Notes: generated from the letters alone by a model not told the origin. A DNA stretch of 7,398 nucleotides from Ghiorsea sp. (GCA_027019685.1 JALUWH010000259.1:1-7398), one strand, 5' to 3'; shown: positions 1 to 7,122, counted from the stretch's first letter. Program-made: numbers and translations.

Positions 1-644
1 GTAAAATGGAACTAGTCCTACGTTTACGCTACCACACCCGCTCATATATCGACCACTTAGAACGCGAAGCCATGTACCAAACACTGATTGAGAACAAAAA
101 GAAATTAAAAGACATGATTGAAAAGCTGGAGCGTTCATCCCTTGAAGATAGCTTAACTGAAATACCTAATCGCCGCTCTTTTGACCAGTATTTTGAAGTG
201 GAATGGCAGCGTGCCATGCGTGATACTACCCCTATATCCCTAATCTTTATCGATATCGACCACTTTAAGCAGTACAATGACTTTTATGGACATTTAGCAG
301 GTGACGACTGCCTTAAAGAAGTTGCCCAAGCGCTCAAAAACACCTTGCAACGCCCCACAGATTTACTTGCCCGTTATGGAGGGGAGGAGTTTGTTGCTTT
401 ATTACCCAACACACATGGTGAAGGTGCTATGTTGCTTGCAGACCGTTTACGCAAAAAGGTGCTCTCCCTTCAACTTGAACACCAGCAATCTTCAACCTCT
501 GATATACTTACCATCAGTCTCGGTGTAGTTACAACATCACCTATGATTAAACACCATGCACGTGATTTTGTACATGTCGCAGATGAAGCACTCTATGCCG
601 CCAAGAAAGCAGGGCGAAACTGTGTTATATGTAAAAGTATTTAG
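1..644 (+). CDS. WspR-like diguanylate cyclase (GGDEF domain), 5'-truncated by window edge
   Basis: The product makes cyclic di-GMP from two GTP in the cytoplasm. The frame is open to the left edge, so the ATG at position 6 is probably internal and an upstream domain is missing. Numbering from that Met, residues 1-20 (ELVLRLRYHTRSYIDHL) closely resemble the end of the receiver domain and the linker of Pseudomonas WspR, so a REC domain is expected off-window. Residues 20-48 form a charged helical stalk. The GGDEF domain covers about 49-207. It has the metal and substrate residues D83 (FIDIDHFK), N91 and D100, and the active-site loop GGEEF at 125-129. The inhibitory site RxxD is intact at R116-D119, exactly five residues before GGEEF. 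An active, product-inhibited cyclase is therefore expected. In the WspR family, phosphorylation of REC promotes assembly and activity; that part cannot be checked here. No wsp genes are visible nearby. The gene ends 54 nt before recQ with no terminator seen between them. Confidence 0.93.
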   Translation, partial: KMELVLRLRYHTRSYIDHLEREAMYQTLIENKKKLKDMIEKLERSSLEDSLTEIPNRRSFDQYFEVEWQRAMRDTTPISLIFIDIDHFKQYNDFYGHLAGDDCLKEVAQALKNTLQRPTDLLARYGGEEFVALLPNTHGEGAMLLADRLRKKVLSLQLEHQQSSTSDILTISLGVVTTSPMIKHHARDFVHVADEALYAAKKAGRNCVICKSI

Positions 645-698
645 TATATGAATAAATTTTAACTTGCATGCATTCTCTCTTCGTGTTGAAATGATTAA

Positions 699-2870
699 AT
701 GGCAACGAAAAAAGTTAAACAACAAGCAAGAAATGTATTAAAAGAAGTATTCGGATATGATGAATTCCGCCCCCCACAAGAGGAAGTGATATGCTCGGTG
801 CTCGATGGCAAAGATGCCTTCGTATTGATGCCAACAGGTGGAGGTAAATCTTTATGCTACCAAATTCCATCCATCATGCGCGAAGGCACAGGCATTGTCA
901 TCTCACCACTGATTTCCTTAATGAAAGATCAGGTCGATGCCCTGAACCGTTGTGGTGTATCCGCAGCCTATTATAACTCCTCCCTCAAAGCTGCTGAAGC
1001 CAAAGAGGTGATGGAAAAATTTGAAAATGGCAAGCTGGACTTATTGTATGTCGCACCTGAACGTTTGCTTACCAAAGCATTCTTGGCGCGTCTGGGGAAA
1101 GTAAAAGTCGCGCTCTTTGCTGTCGATGAGGCTCACTGTGTATCCCAATGGGGACACGACTTCCGCCCTGAATACGTACGTTTGGGTGAGCTTCGCGAAA
1201 GCTTCCCTGATGTACCCATGATTGCACTCACTGCAACAGCAGATATTCATACTAGAGATGATATTGTGAAACGTTTGGGTATGCGTCGCTCTAAACGTTA
1301 TGTATCTAGCTTTGATCGCCCAAATATCCGTTATTTAATCGCCGAAAAGCGTCAACCCCTCACCCAAGTGCTTCAATTCTTGGATGATTGGAAAGATTGC
1401 TCGGGTATTATTTATTGTTTATCACGCAAACGTGTGGAAGAAATGGCAGTAAACTTACAACGCCATGGTATTCGTGCTTCAGCATACCATGCAGGCATGC
1501 CAGGTCGCGTGCGTGAAAAAGTCCAAGATGATTTCTTGCGTGACCGAGTCAAAGTCATTGTGGCAACCATTGCCTTTGGTATGGGTGTGGATAAACCCAA
1601 TGTTCGCTTTGTCATTCACCATGATTTACCCAAGTCCATGGAATCTTACTACCAAGAAACAGGTCGTGCTGGGCGCGATGGTTTGGAGTCTGAAGCCATG
1701 CTTTTATACGGCTCTGGTGATGTCAACTTGGTGCGCCGTTTAATTGAAAACGTTGAAAACCCTGACCAAAGACGTGTGGAAGTACACAAACTTAACAGTA
1801 TGATTTCATTGGCAGAATCACTCACCTGCAGGCGCAAAGTTTTACTGGGTTATTTCAATGAATACTTAGAAAAAGACTGCGGCAACTGTGATGTTTGTTT
1901 AGACCCACCAGAAACATACGATGCTAGAGAACTTGCATATATGGTCGCTAAAGCCATTGAAGAACTCAGTGGTGACTATGCCGTAGGTTATATCGTTGAT
2001 GTGCTTCGTGGCTCTAAGAGCAAACGTATTTTAGATAAAAAACATGATGAACTACCTTGTCACGGTACGGGTAAAGATATTAATGCAGATGAGTGGACAT
2101 CCATTGTCCGTCAACTTGTGCATCGTGGTTATTACAACCAAGATATTTCACGTCGGGCAGCATTGGTACCCACTGAAATGGCGGCATCATTGTTAGAGAA
2201 GGAACAAGCTGTCATTCTTGCCAAATACCAGCCAGGTATTAAACGTAAGCTCAAACGTTTCACTGTTGCTAAAGATAACAACTTGTTCAAAAAACTTGTT
2301 GAACTCAGAGCAGAACTTGCTGAAAAAGAAAATGTAGCACCACATACTTTGTTCAGTGATGTGACGCTAACTGAACTAAGCCAGCTGGGTAACATCAATG
2401 ATAATGATAACCCATTTACGCTAGTTAGCGGCATGGGAACGCATAAAATCGAAACATATGGTGATGCCTTCTTAGAAGTGATTCGTTCACATGTGGGTAA
2501 GAAATCATCTAAAAAATCCATGGCTGATAGTAAACCCGTATTACTTGCTAAAGGTCCGTCAGCAACCGATGGCCAAGTCTATACATGGAACCTATACAAA
2601 GCTGGAAAGTCATTGGATGAAATTGCAGCTGAACAAGGCGTGAGTCAAAAAACCATATTGAATCACTTTATTGCTTTGGTACGCGCTGCTCACTATGTCG
2701 AAGTGAAAGGTATTATTGGCGAAGAGCGTTTCAAACAGGCTATGGATGAGCTTAAAGATGCCGACCCTTATGCTTCACTCTCTGAAATTAAAGGTGATTT
2801 AGAAGTAGAGCTTACCAATGAAGAATTTCGCCTTATTCTTGCATGGCGTGAAGGCATTGGCGTTTCATAA
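699..2870 (+). CDS. recQ: ATP-dependent DNA helicase RecQ with C-terminal extension
   Basis: This is a superfamily 2 3'-5' DNA helicase of recombination and repair, 723 aa against about 610 in E. coli. Seen in order: motif 0 FGYDEFRPPQ with Q27; Walker A TGGGKS with K50; DEAH at 143-146 followed by the RecQ aromatic-rich loop (SQWGHDFRPEY, 149-159); motif III LTATA at 177-181; motif V around 287-297; motif VI QETGRAGRDG at 319-328. The zinc site is C377, C394, C397, C400, with the same spacing as E. coli RecQ. A winged-helix (RQC) region follows at about 405-510 and one HRDC domain at about 525-600. Residues 610-723 lie beyond the usual end and contain a helix-turn-helix-like stretch (SLDEIAAEQGVSQKTILNHF, 638-657), as in longer RecQ proteins of some other bacteria. 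The start is firm: the codon just upstream (696-698) is an in-frame TAA. No good Shine-Dalgarno is visible. The gene may be read together with the upstream cyclase gene, but no shared function is implied. Confidence 0.97.
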   Translation: MATKKVKQQARNVLKEVFGYDEFRPPQEEVICSVLDGKDAFVLMPTGGGKSLCYQIPSIMREGTGIVISPLISLMKDQVDALNRCGVSAAYYNSSLKAAEAKEVMEKFENGKLDLLYVAPERLLTKAFLARLGKVKVALFAVDEAHCVSQWGHDFRPEYVRLGELRESFPDVPMIALTATADIHTRDDIVKRLGMRRSKRYVSSFDRPNIRYLIAEKRQPLTQVLQFLDDWKDCSGIIYCLSRKRVEEMAVNLQRHGIRASAYHAGMPGRVREKVQDDFLRDRVKVIVATIAFGMGVDKPNVRFVIHHDLPKSMESYYQETGRAGRDGLESEAMLLYGSGDVNLVRRLIENVENPDQRRVEVHKLNSMISLAESLTCRRKVLLGYFNEYLEKDCGNCDVCLDPPETYDARELAYMVAKAIEELSGDYAVGYIVDVLRGSKSKRILDKKHDELPCHGTGKDINADEWTSIVRQLVHRGYYNQDISRRAALVPTEMAASLLEKEQAVILAKYQPGIKRKLKRFTVAKDNNLFKKLVELRAELAEKENVAPHTLFSDVTLTELSQLGNINDNDNPFTLVSGMGTHKIETYGDAFLEVIRSHVGKKSSKKSMADSKPVLLAKGPSATDGQVYTWNLYKAGKSLDEIAAEQGVSQKTILNHFIALVRAAHYVEVKGIIGEERFKQAMDELKDADPYASLSEIKGDLEVELTNEEFRLILAWREGIGVS

Positions 2871-2878
2871 AGTAAGCT

Positions 2879-2913
2879 TTGTGCTCTTCTTATGAGGAGC
2901 ACAACTCCCTTTT
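2879..2913 (+). terminator. Intrinsic terminator after recQ
   Basis: An 11-bp stem (2879-2889 with 2894-2904; ten Watson-Crick pairs and one T-G) closes a 4-base loop, TTAT. Five mostly C bases follow, then a short T run at 2910-2913. It starts 8 nt after the recQ stop, as expected for recQ transcript termination. The T run is short and offset from the stem, so efficiency may be moderate. Read on the minus strand, the same hairpin is followed by AGCTTACTTT, so it could also act as a weak back-up for the opposing operon. Confidence 0.72.
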
Positions 2914-4864
2914 AGTGTAAAAAAGCCTCGATATTTTCTTGTAAAGTATCGGGGTGAAAGGGTTTAGACATCAGCATACTGTGTGCAAAATCCTTGGTTG
3001 CTTTAATAGATATAGACTGGTCATAAGCTGTGGCAAAAATAATAGGTACATCAGGATAAAGCTGACGAATTTGGTTTGCCGCAGCCGTGCCCACCAAACG
3101 TGGCATCACCATGTCCATAATAATCAAATCCACCTGAGCACCGTGCTCACGCATGATGTCGACAGCATATTGCCCATCTTCTGCCTGTAATATTTGATAC
3201 CCCAATACATCAAGAAGTTCAGTACAAGTATCTCGTACCAAAGCATCATCATCAACCAACAATATTGTTTGGTTCATTGCACCACTTGGTCGTACAACAT
3301 GAGCTTTTTCATTTTGTTTATTTTCCAATAGTGGCAACCAAATATGTACAACCGTACCGTCAAGCTTAGATTCAATATCAATCATACCATGGTTATTCTT
3401 GATATTACCAATGGCAACAGCTAAACCCAAACCGCTACCCAGTGCTTTTGTCGTAAAAAATGGATCAAAAACCTTATCTATATCTTCTTCTTTGATACCT
3501 GAACCATTATCTGCAATGGAAATATGAGCAAACTTGCCCTCTGCAAGTGCAGCATGTTTTTCAACCCAAACAGAATCATTACCAGCATCCCAGCTGTGCA
3601 AACCCACGACAATTGTTGATTCTCTTATATCTACTGCTGCATCCACAGCATTTTGTATAATATTTAACAACGCTTCTTGTAAACTTTCCACATCACCCTG
3701 AAACGAAAAATCAGCACGCTGAAAATCAATACTAAGTTTAATATTATCAGGCACGGTATGCTCAGCTAAGCGAATAAATTCCTTAATGAATGAGCCCAAG
3801 GGGAACTTTCTTTTTTCGACTTCATCTTTACGTGCAAAGGTCATCAACTGCTGAACAATACCAGCAATATCATTAGCAACACCTTGTACTTTACTCAACC
3901 TTACCGAGGTTTTGGGCATATCCTTCACTTCGCGATTTGCCAAATACAAATGCCCTAACATACCCGATAATAAGTTGTTAAAATCGTGGGCAATACCGCC
4001 AATAAGCGTGGCTAAAGCCTCTTGTTTCTGACTTTGCCTATATTGCATTTCAAACTTAAGCTGCTCACTTATATCTTCTTGCACCACCACAGCATGGGTC
4101 ACTTTGCCTTGTCGATTCATAATCGGAGCAATGCTCACCGATGCCATAAAAGTAGAGTTATGCTTACGTTTGATTTCAAGTCTGCCCTGCCATGTTTCAG
4201 CACTTGATACAACCTGCCTTATAGTACGATTCATGCTACCTTCTAAAGGCATCAAATATGTGTCCCAATACGATTCACCAAGTGCAAGCTCTGCACTTGA
4301 ACAACCTGTTTGTGTAAGAAATGCCTTGTTCACATATTCAATTTCACCATGAATACGCATAATAACAAAAGCTTCAGCAGCTTTATCTACAGCACGAACA
4401 AGTATATTATTTTGTTGCTCCAACTGCTTGCGCTGTTCAATTTCAGACTCATAAGAAAGCAAAACTTTTTTGTACTTCTCTTCTCGCAAAACTGACCGCG
4501 TCATGTCCACAACTGTAAATAGAGCAAATATTTCGTTGTTGCTACATAGTGGTGCAACTGTAACTCGCTGCGCTTGCAAACTTCCATCAGGATTCTTAAA
4601 ATCAAAAAGGTGATGATGCAGCAGCATAGAAAAGAAGGCAGGAGGTCCATTTCGTAAAACTTGGTCTATGCGTATTCTATAGGCTGGACTATCCAAACTC
4701 GGGTACAGGTCGGTTAACTTTTGACCAACAAACCTACTTGCTGCCTGCTGCGACCATTGCACCAACCTTTTATTCCAGAAAACAATATTATAATCTTGAT
4801 CAACAATGCATACACCATCAGGCAAAGTCTGTAATAAATCAAAGCATGCCGTCATGTCCGTCAT
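2912..4864 (-). CDS. Cytoplasmic hybrid histidine kinase, PAS-PAS-HisKA-HATPase-REC
   Basis: This is a sensor kinase that autophosphorylates on His and can pass the phosphoryl group to its own receiver. The preferred start is the ATG at 4864 (MTDMTACFDLL; 650 aa). It forms an ATGA overlap with the upstream stop, and AGAAGAAG lies 10 nt before it. The frame can begin at 4894, but that adds ten non-PAS-like residues. From 4864: PAS 1 at about 7-120; charged helical linker about 125-155; PAS 2 about 156-265; HisKA with the H-box GGIAHDFNNLL (H293); HATPase with N-box NIIQNAVDA (N404), G1 ADNGSGI (D452), F-box DPFFTTK and G2 GSGLGLA; then REC from about 531, with acidic pair D538/D539, phosphoacceptor D584 (IIMDMVMP), T612 and K634. 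All catalytic residues are present. No membrane segment is seen, so the signal should be intracellular; the ligand is unknown because no recognisable haem or flavin motif was found. It is co-transcribed with a CheC-like phosphatase gene. No output-regulator gene is adjacent. Confidence 0.93.
   Translation of the reverse strand: MTDMTACFDLLQTLPDGVCIVDQDYNIVFWNKRLVQWSQQAASRFVGQKLTDLYPSLDSPAYRIRIDQVLRNGPPAFFSMLLHHHLFDFKNPDGSLQAQRVTVAPLCSNNEIFALFTVVDMTRSVLREEKYKKVLLSYESEIEQRKQLEQQNNILVRAVDKAAEAFVIMRIHGEIEYVNKAFLTQTGCSSAELALGESYWDTYLMPLEGSMNRTIRQVVSSAETWQGRLEIKRKHNSTFMASVSIAPIMNRQGKVTHAVVVQEDISEQLKFEMQYRQSQKQEALATLIGGIAHDFNNLLSGMLGHLYLANREVKDMPKTSVRLSKVQGVANDIAGIVQQLMTFARKDEVEKRKFPLGSFIKEFIRLAEHTVPDNIKLSIDFQRADFSFQGDVESLQEALLNIIQNAVDAAVDIRESTIVVGLHSWDAGNDSVWVEKHAALAEGKFAHISIADNGSGIKEEDIDKVFDPFFTTKALGSGLGLAVAIGNIKNNHGMIDIESKLDGTVVHIWLPLLENKQNEKAHVVRPSGAMNQTILLVDDDALVRDTCTELLDVLGYQILQAEDGQYAVDIMREHGAQVDLIIMDMVMPRLVGTAAANQIRQLYPDVPIIFATAYDQSISIKATKDFAHSMLMSKPFHPDTLQENIEAFLH
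2919..2954 (-). terminator. Intrinsic terminator embedded in the 3' end of the hybrid kinase gene
   Basis: On the minus strand, CCCCGATA (2954-2947) pairs with TATCGAGG (2933-2926) with a single C-A mismatch. After a second mismatch an inner TTT/AAA can extend the stem. After one C comes an uninterrupted run of six T (2924-2919). This is a textbook hairpin plus U-tract for the leftward operon. The whole structure lies inside the last 14 or so codons of the kinase, ending just before its TAA at 2914-2912. On the plus strand no T-run follows the hairpin, so it should work in one direction only. Confidence 0.7.
4861..4864 (-). promoter_or_regulatory. ATGA stop/start overlap, phosphatase-like gene to kinase gene
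   Basis: The kinase start ATG (4864-4862) shares bases with the TGA stop (4863-4861) of the phosphatase-like gene. Such 4-nt overlaps usually couple translation, because a ribosome finishing the first gene can restart on the second. This supports the 4864 start over the upstream ATG at 4894. Confidence 0.75.
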
Positions 4865-5472
4865 ACAACACCAACTTCTTCTAACACATACCAAAAAGGT
4901 GATAAGCTCTTTTGTTCAATTTGAAGTACAAACAAACTAGGCAAGTTCAACCCCGATACACCAAAATGTACATTGCTGGTCATAATCATGCTGTAATCCT
5001 GCCCTATGACTGGAAAATCAGTAGCTGATAACTCCACATAATCGGGCAAATCAAAAGATACTTCGCCTTGTTTGCTACCACAAAGCTTACACACCACACC
5101 ATTGATAAGAATATTAGCAACTTCCGTCATAGTTCCCATACGAAAAATATCCATTTCATAGTTGCTCATCTTGCTTTGGGTTAGTGTGTTGATAAGTACG
5201 GCAGTAGAATCTTGTGGGAACAACATAGAAACCGAACCAGACACCAAGCCCGAAAATCGCATACAAATCCATGATAAGTTGACATCATAACTTTTAGCTA
5301 CTTGTTGCTGTAAGCTAGTCGCATCAAGCACTTGCACAGCATCTATGACCACTTGCATCGGTTGGGCGACCATCTCCTCAAGCACTGATTCTGCTTGTTT
5401 CGCTCCATGCACAAATATATCTTGTAACAAAGAGCCTTGCTGCTCTGATAATTGCTGAATTACATCCGTCAT
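4861..5472 (-). CDS. CheC/CheX-family phosphatase-like protein
   Basis: This 203-aa soluble protein resembles the CheC/CheX/FliY family, which dephosphorylates response-regulator receiver domains such as CheY-P. The fold shows as an internal repeat of helix plus sheet. The first helix (LQDIFVHGAKQAESVLEEM, 16-34) aligns with the CheC pattern ExxNxGxGxA, but it has D18 and V21 where the active Glu and Asn should be. The second helix (RMGTMTEVANILINGV, 111-126) keeps E117 and N120 in the ExxN arrangement. One of two possible active sites is therefore intact, as in single-site relatives. A beta segment typical of the family lies between them (RFSGLVSGSVSMLFP, 72-86). The ATG is the only sensible start and overlaps the stop of a tiny upstream ORF as ATGA. 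Its partner is the downstream hybrid kinase, overlapping by 4 nt, whose receiver could be the substrate. That is inferred from context, and no other chemotaxis gene is visible. Family assignment is by eye and fairly secure; activity is less so. Confidence 0.78.
   Translation of the reverse strand: MTDVIQQLSEQQGSLLQDIFVHGAKQAESVLEEMVAQPMQVVIDAVQVLDATSLQQQVAKSYDVNLSWICMRFSGLVSGSVSMLFPQDSTAVLINTLTQSKMSNYEMDIFRMGTMTEVANILINGVVCKLCGSKQGEVSFDLPDYVELSATDFPVIGQDYSMIMTSNVHFGVSGLNLPSLFVLQIEQKSLSPFWYVLEEVGVV
5469..5472 (-). promoter_or_regulatory. ATGA stop/start overlap, mini-ORF to phosphatase-like gene
   Basis: The TGA ending the 15-codon mini-ORF (5471-5469) overlaps the ATG of the CheC-like gene (5472-5470). 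No convincing Shine-Dalgarno precedes this ATG, so restart by ribosomes finishing the mini-ORF, or nadE via the mini-ORF, is a plausible way to start it. The junction reads TATGACGGA, the same nine bases as at the next overlap (4865-4857). Confidence 0.5.
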
Positions 5473-5516
5473 AGTATTGCTACAGCAAAAAGTAAGCCAA
5501 CAATCAGTTTAAGCAT
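5469..5516 (-). CDS. Putative 15-aa hydrophobic peptide between nadE and the CheC-like gene
   Basis: The short frame encodes MLKLIVGLLFAVAIL, with one lysine followed by twelve uncharged, mostly hydrophobic residues, like a short membrane-inserting segment or signal-peptide core. It begins one nucleotide after the nadE stop (TAA, T, ATG) and its TGA overlaps the next gene's ATG, so it exactly fills the intergenic gap. No Shine-Dalgarno is seen, and translation would depend on ribosomes ending nadE. It could be a translated coupling leader, a tiny membrane peptide, the relic of a longer membrane protein, or chance. Length alone gives no statistical support; only its position and composition argue for it. 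Confidence 0.35.
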   Translation of the reverse strand: MLKLIVGLLFAVAIL

Positions 5517-5517
5517 A

Positions 5518-7122
5518 TTAGAGTGCTGCAAAAGCATGGGTAATAGGGTAACGTCTATCCCGGCCAAACGCCTTTTCTGTAATTTTTACACCTGGTGGTG
5601 CTTGCCTACGTTTGTATTCAGCCAAATGCACCATGCGCACAATACGTTGTACTTCTTTGAGGTCATAACCAAGCTGGGCAATTTCTTTCACGCTCAAACG
5701 TTCTTCAATGCTCGCCTTTAAAATCGCATCCAACATCGCATAATCAGGCAATGAGTCTGAATCTTTTTGCTCAGGTCTAAGCTCTGCCGATGGCGGCTTA
5801 TCTATGGTATTTTGTGGAATCACTTCTTTATCTTTATTCAAATACTTACACAGCGCAAACACTTCCATTTTATACACATCTTTAAGCACAGCAAAACCGC
5901 CTGCCATATCACCATACAACGTGGCATAACCCACTGCCATTTCCGATTTATTGCCTGTGGTGAGCAGCATGCGCCCTGTTTTATTGGAAATTGCCATGAG
6001 CAACACACCACGAACTCGGGCTTGGATGTTTTCTTCGGTCACATCTGCATCAGTTTTTCCCCAAGCTTGGAATGTATCAGCCAAAGTATGTTCAATCGCA
6101 GATACACTTTCAGCAATCGGTAAAGTAATGCTTTCAATACCAAGGTTTTGAACCAAGTCCTGTGCATCCTTGATGGAGTGGTCGCTGGAAAATGACGATG
6201 GCAATAACACGCCCAATACATTCTCTTTACCCAACGCATCCACCGCAATTGCAGCCGTCAGTGCTGAATCAATGCCACCTGACAAACCAAGCACCACTTG
6301 TGTACTACCATTGCGCAATACATAGTCTTTCGTGCCCAAAACCAAAGCCTGATAGATTTGTGCTGTTGGCTCTTCAATCACAGCCAACATCGCTGGTGTT
6401 AGGTCTTGCATGTCGATTTCTGCCGTAGCTTCAACAAACATGGGCAAGCGAAGCATCACCTCCCCCTCCTGATTCACCACATGTGAACCTCCATCAAACA
6501 CCACTTCATCTTGTCCACCTACTGGGTTTACATACACCACAGGGCAACCAAATTGTTTGGCGCGTTTGGCGGTTAATGCCTCACGTTCAAATTGTTTATT
6601 GATGTGAAAAGGCGATGCATTGAGGTTAAGCCAAACATCACAACCCAAGTCTTGTTGCGCAATTGCCAAATCATCATCCCACAAGTCTTCGCATACGCCT
6701 ACACCAACCTTGCTTCCTTTAATATTAAACACTGCATGCCCTGCACCTGATGTAAAATATCGCTGCTCATCAAAAACACCGTAATTGGGCAGTTTTTGTT
6801 TATCATAAATGCCAATCAGTCTGCCGTGTTGTGCCATGAATACACTGTTGTATAACTTATCTTCTTCAGCTCTTGGCGCACCAAACACCACCACAGCTTC
6901 ACCACTGCTCTGTACAATCGCACCAATGGCTTCATCCACTTCAGCCAAAAAAGATGGGTGAAACAATAAATCTTCAGGTGGGTACCCTGTAATCACAAGC
7001 TCTGGGAACACAAGCATATCCGTCTCAGTACCACTAGCATCTTGCATGCCTTGATACACCTTTCTCGTATTGCCTAAAATATCGCCCACACGGGGTATTA
7101 TCTGCATCAATTTGATTTTCAT
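5518..7122 (-). CDS. nadE: Glutamine-dependent NAD(+) synthetase
   Basis: The enzyme catalyses the last step of NAD synthesis: deamido-NAD plus ATP plus glutamine gives NAD, AMP, PPi and glutamate. It is cytoplasmic, 534 aa, the usual length for the two-domain bacterial form. The N-terminal nitrilase-like glutaminase (about 1-250) shows the Glu-Lys-Cys triad: E41 in FPELVITGYPPEDLL, K108 in YDKQKLPNYGVFDE and C144 in GVCEDLW. The C-terminal synthetase domain (about 255-534) has the ATP-binding loop LGLSGGIDSALTAA (SGGIDS at 281-286), TTGNKSEMAVGY (388-399) for nucleotide and substrate binding, and the PPSAELRP segment (443-450). Ammonia is thus taken from glutamine and needs no external supply. 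The start at 7122 gives the expected KIKLMQIIPRVGDILGN opening; Met6 is a less likely alternative. No clear Shine-Dalgarno is visible. It is the first gene of the leftward string. Its link to the signalling genes downstream looks like shared transcription, not shared pathway. Confidence 0.96.
   Translation of the reverse strand: MKIKLMQIIPRVGDILGNTRKVYQGMQDASGTETDMLVFPELVITGYPPEDLLFHPSFLAEVDEAIGAIVQSSGEAVVVFGAPRAEEDKLYNSVFMAQHGRLIGIYDKQKLPNYGVFDEQRYFTSGAGHAVFNIKGSKVGVGVCEDLWDDDLAIAQQDLGCDVWLNLNASPFHINKQFEREALTAKRAKQFGCPVVYVNPVGGQDEVVFDGGSHVVNQEGEVMLRLPMFVEATAEIDMQDLTPAMLAVIEEPTAQIYQALVLGTKDYVLRNGSTQVVLGLSGGIDSALTAAIAVDALGKENVLGVLLPSSFSSDHSIKDAQDLVQNLGIESITLPIAESVSAIEHTLADTFQAWGKTDADVTEENIQARVRGVLLMAISNKTGRMLLTTGNKSEMAVGYATLYGDMAGGFAVLKDVYKMEVFALCKYLNKDKEVIPQNTIDKPPSAELRPEQKDSDSLPDYAMLDAILKASIEERLSVKEIAQLGYDLKEVQRIVRMVHLAEYKRRQAPPGVKITEKAFGRDRRYPITHAFAAL

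Noticed and set aside
665..672. Palindrome TGCATGCA upstream of recQ
   Set aside because: An isolated 8-bp palindrome is common by chance and has no second copy nearby.
664..692. Possible sigma-70 boxes TTGCAT and TGAAAT with a 17-nt spacer before recQ
   Set aside because: Only 3 of 6 and 4 of 6 consensus matches, and the start of transcription would fall on the ATG itself; too weak to annotate.
691..741. ATG eight bases before the recQ start opening a 16-codon frame
   Set aside because: It runs out of frame into recQ, gives a lysine-rich peptide of no recognisable type, and has no ribosome site.
2132..2521. 129-codon open frame on the strand opposite recQ
   Set aside because: It lies wholly within well-conserved recQ coding sequence, is Ser/Leu-rich as antisense shadows often are, and has no known motif.
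4865..4894. Longer kinase start at 4894 (adds MVCVRRSWCC)
   Set aside because: It overlaps the phosphatase-like gene by 34 nt, and the extra residues do not look like PAS sequence; the ATGA start at 4864 fits better.
5767..6123. 118-codon open frame opposite nadE
   Set aside because: It is the mirror of conserved NAD synthetase sequence, with no domain and no ribosome site.
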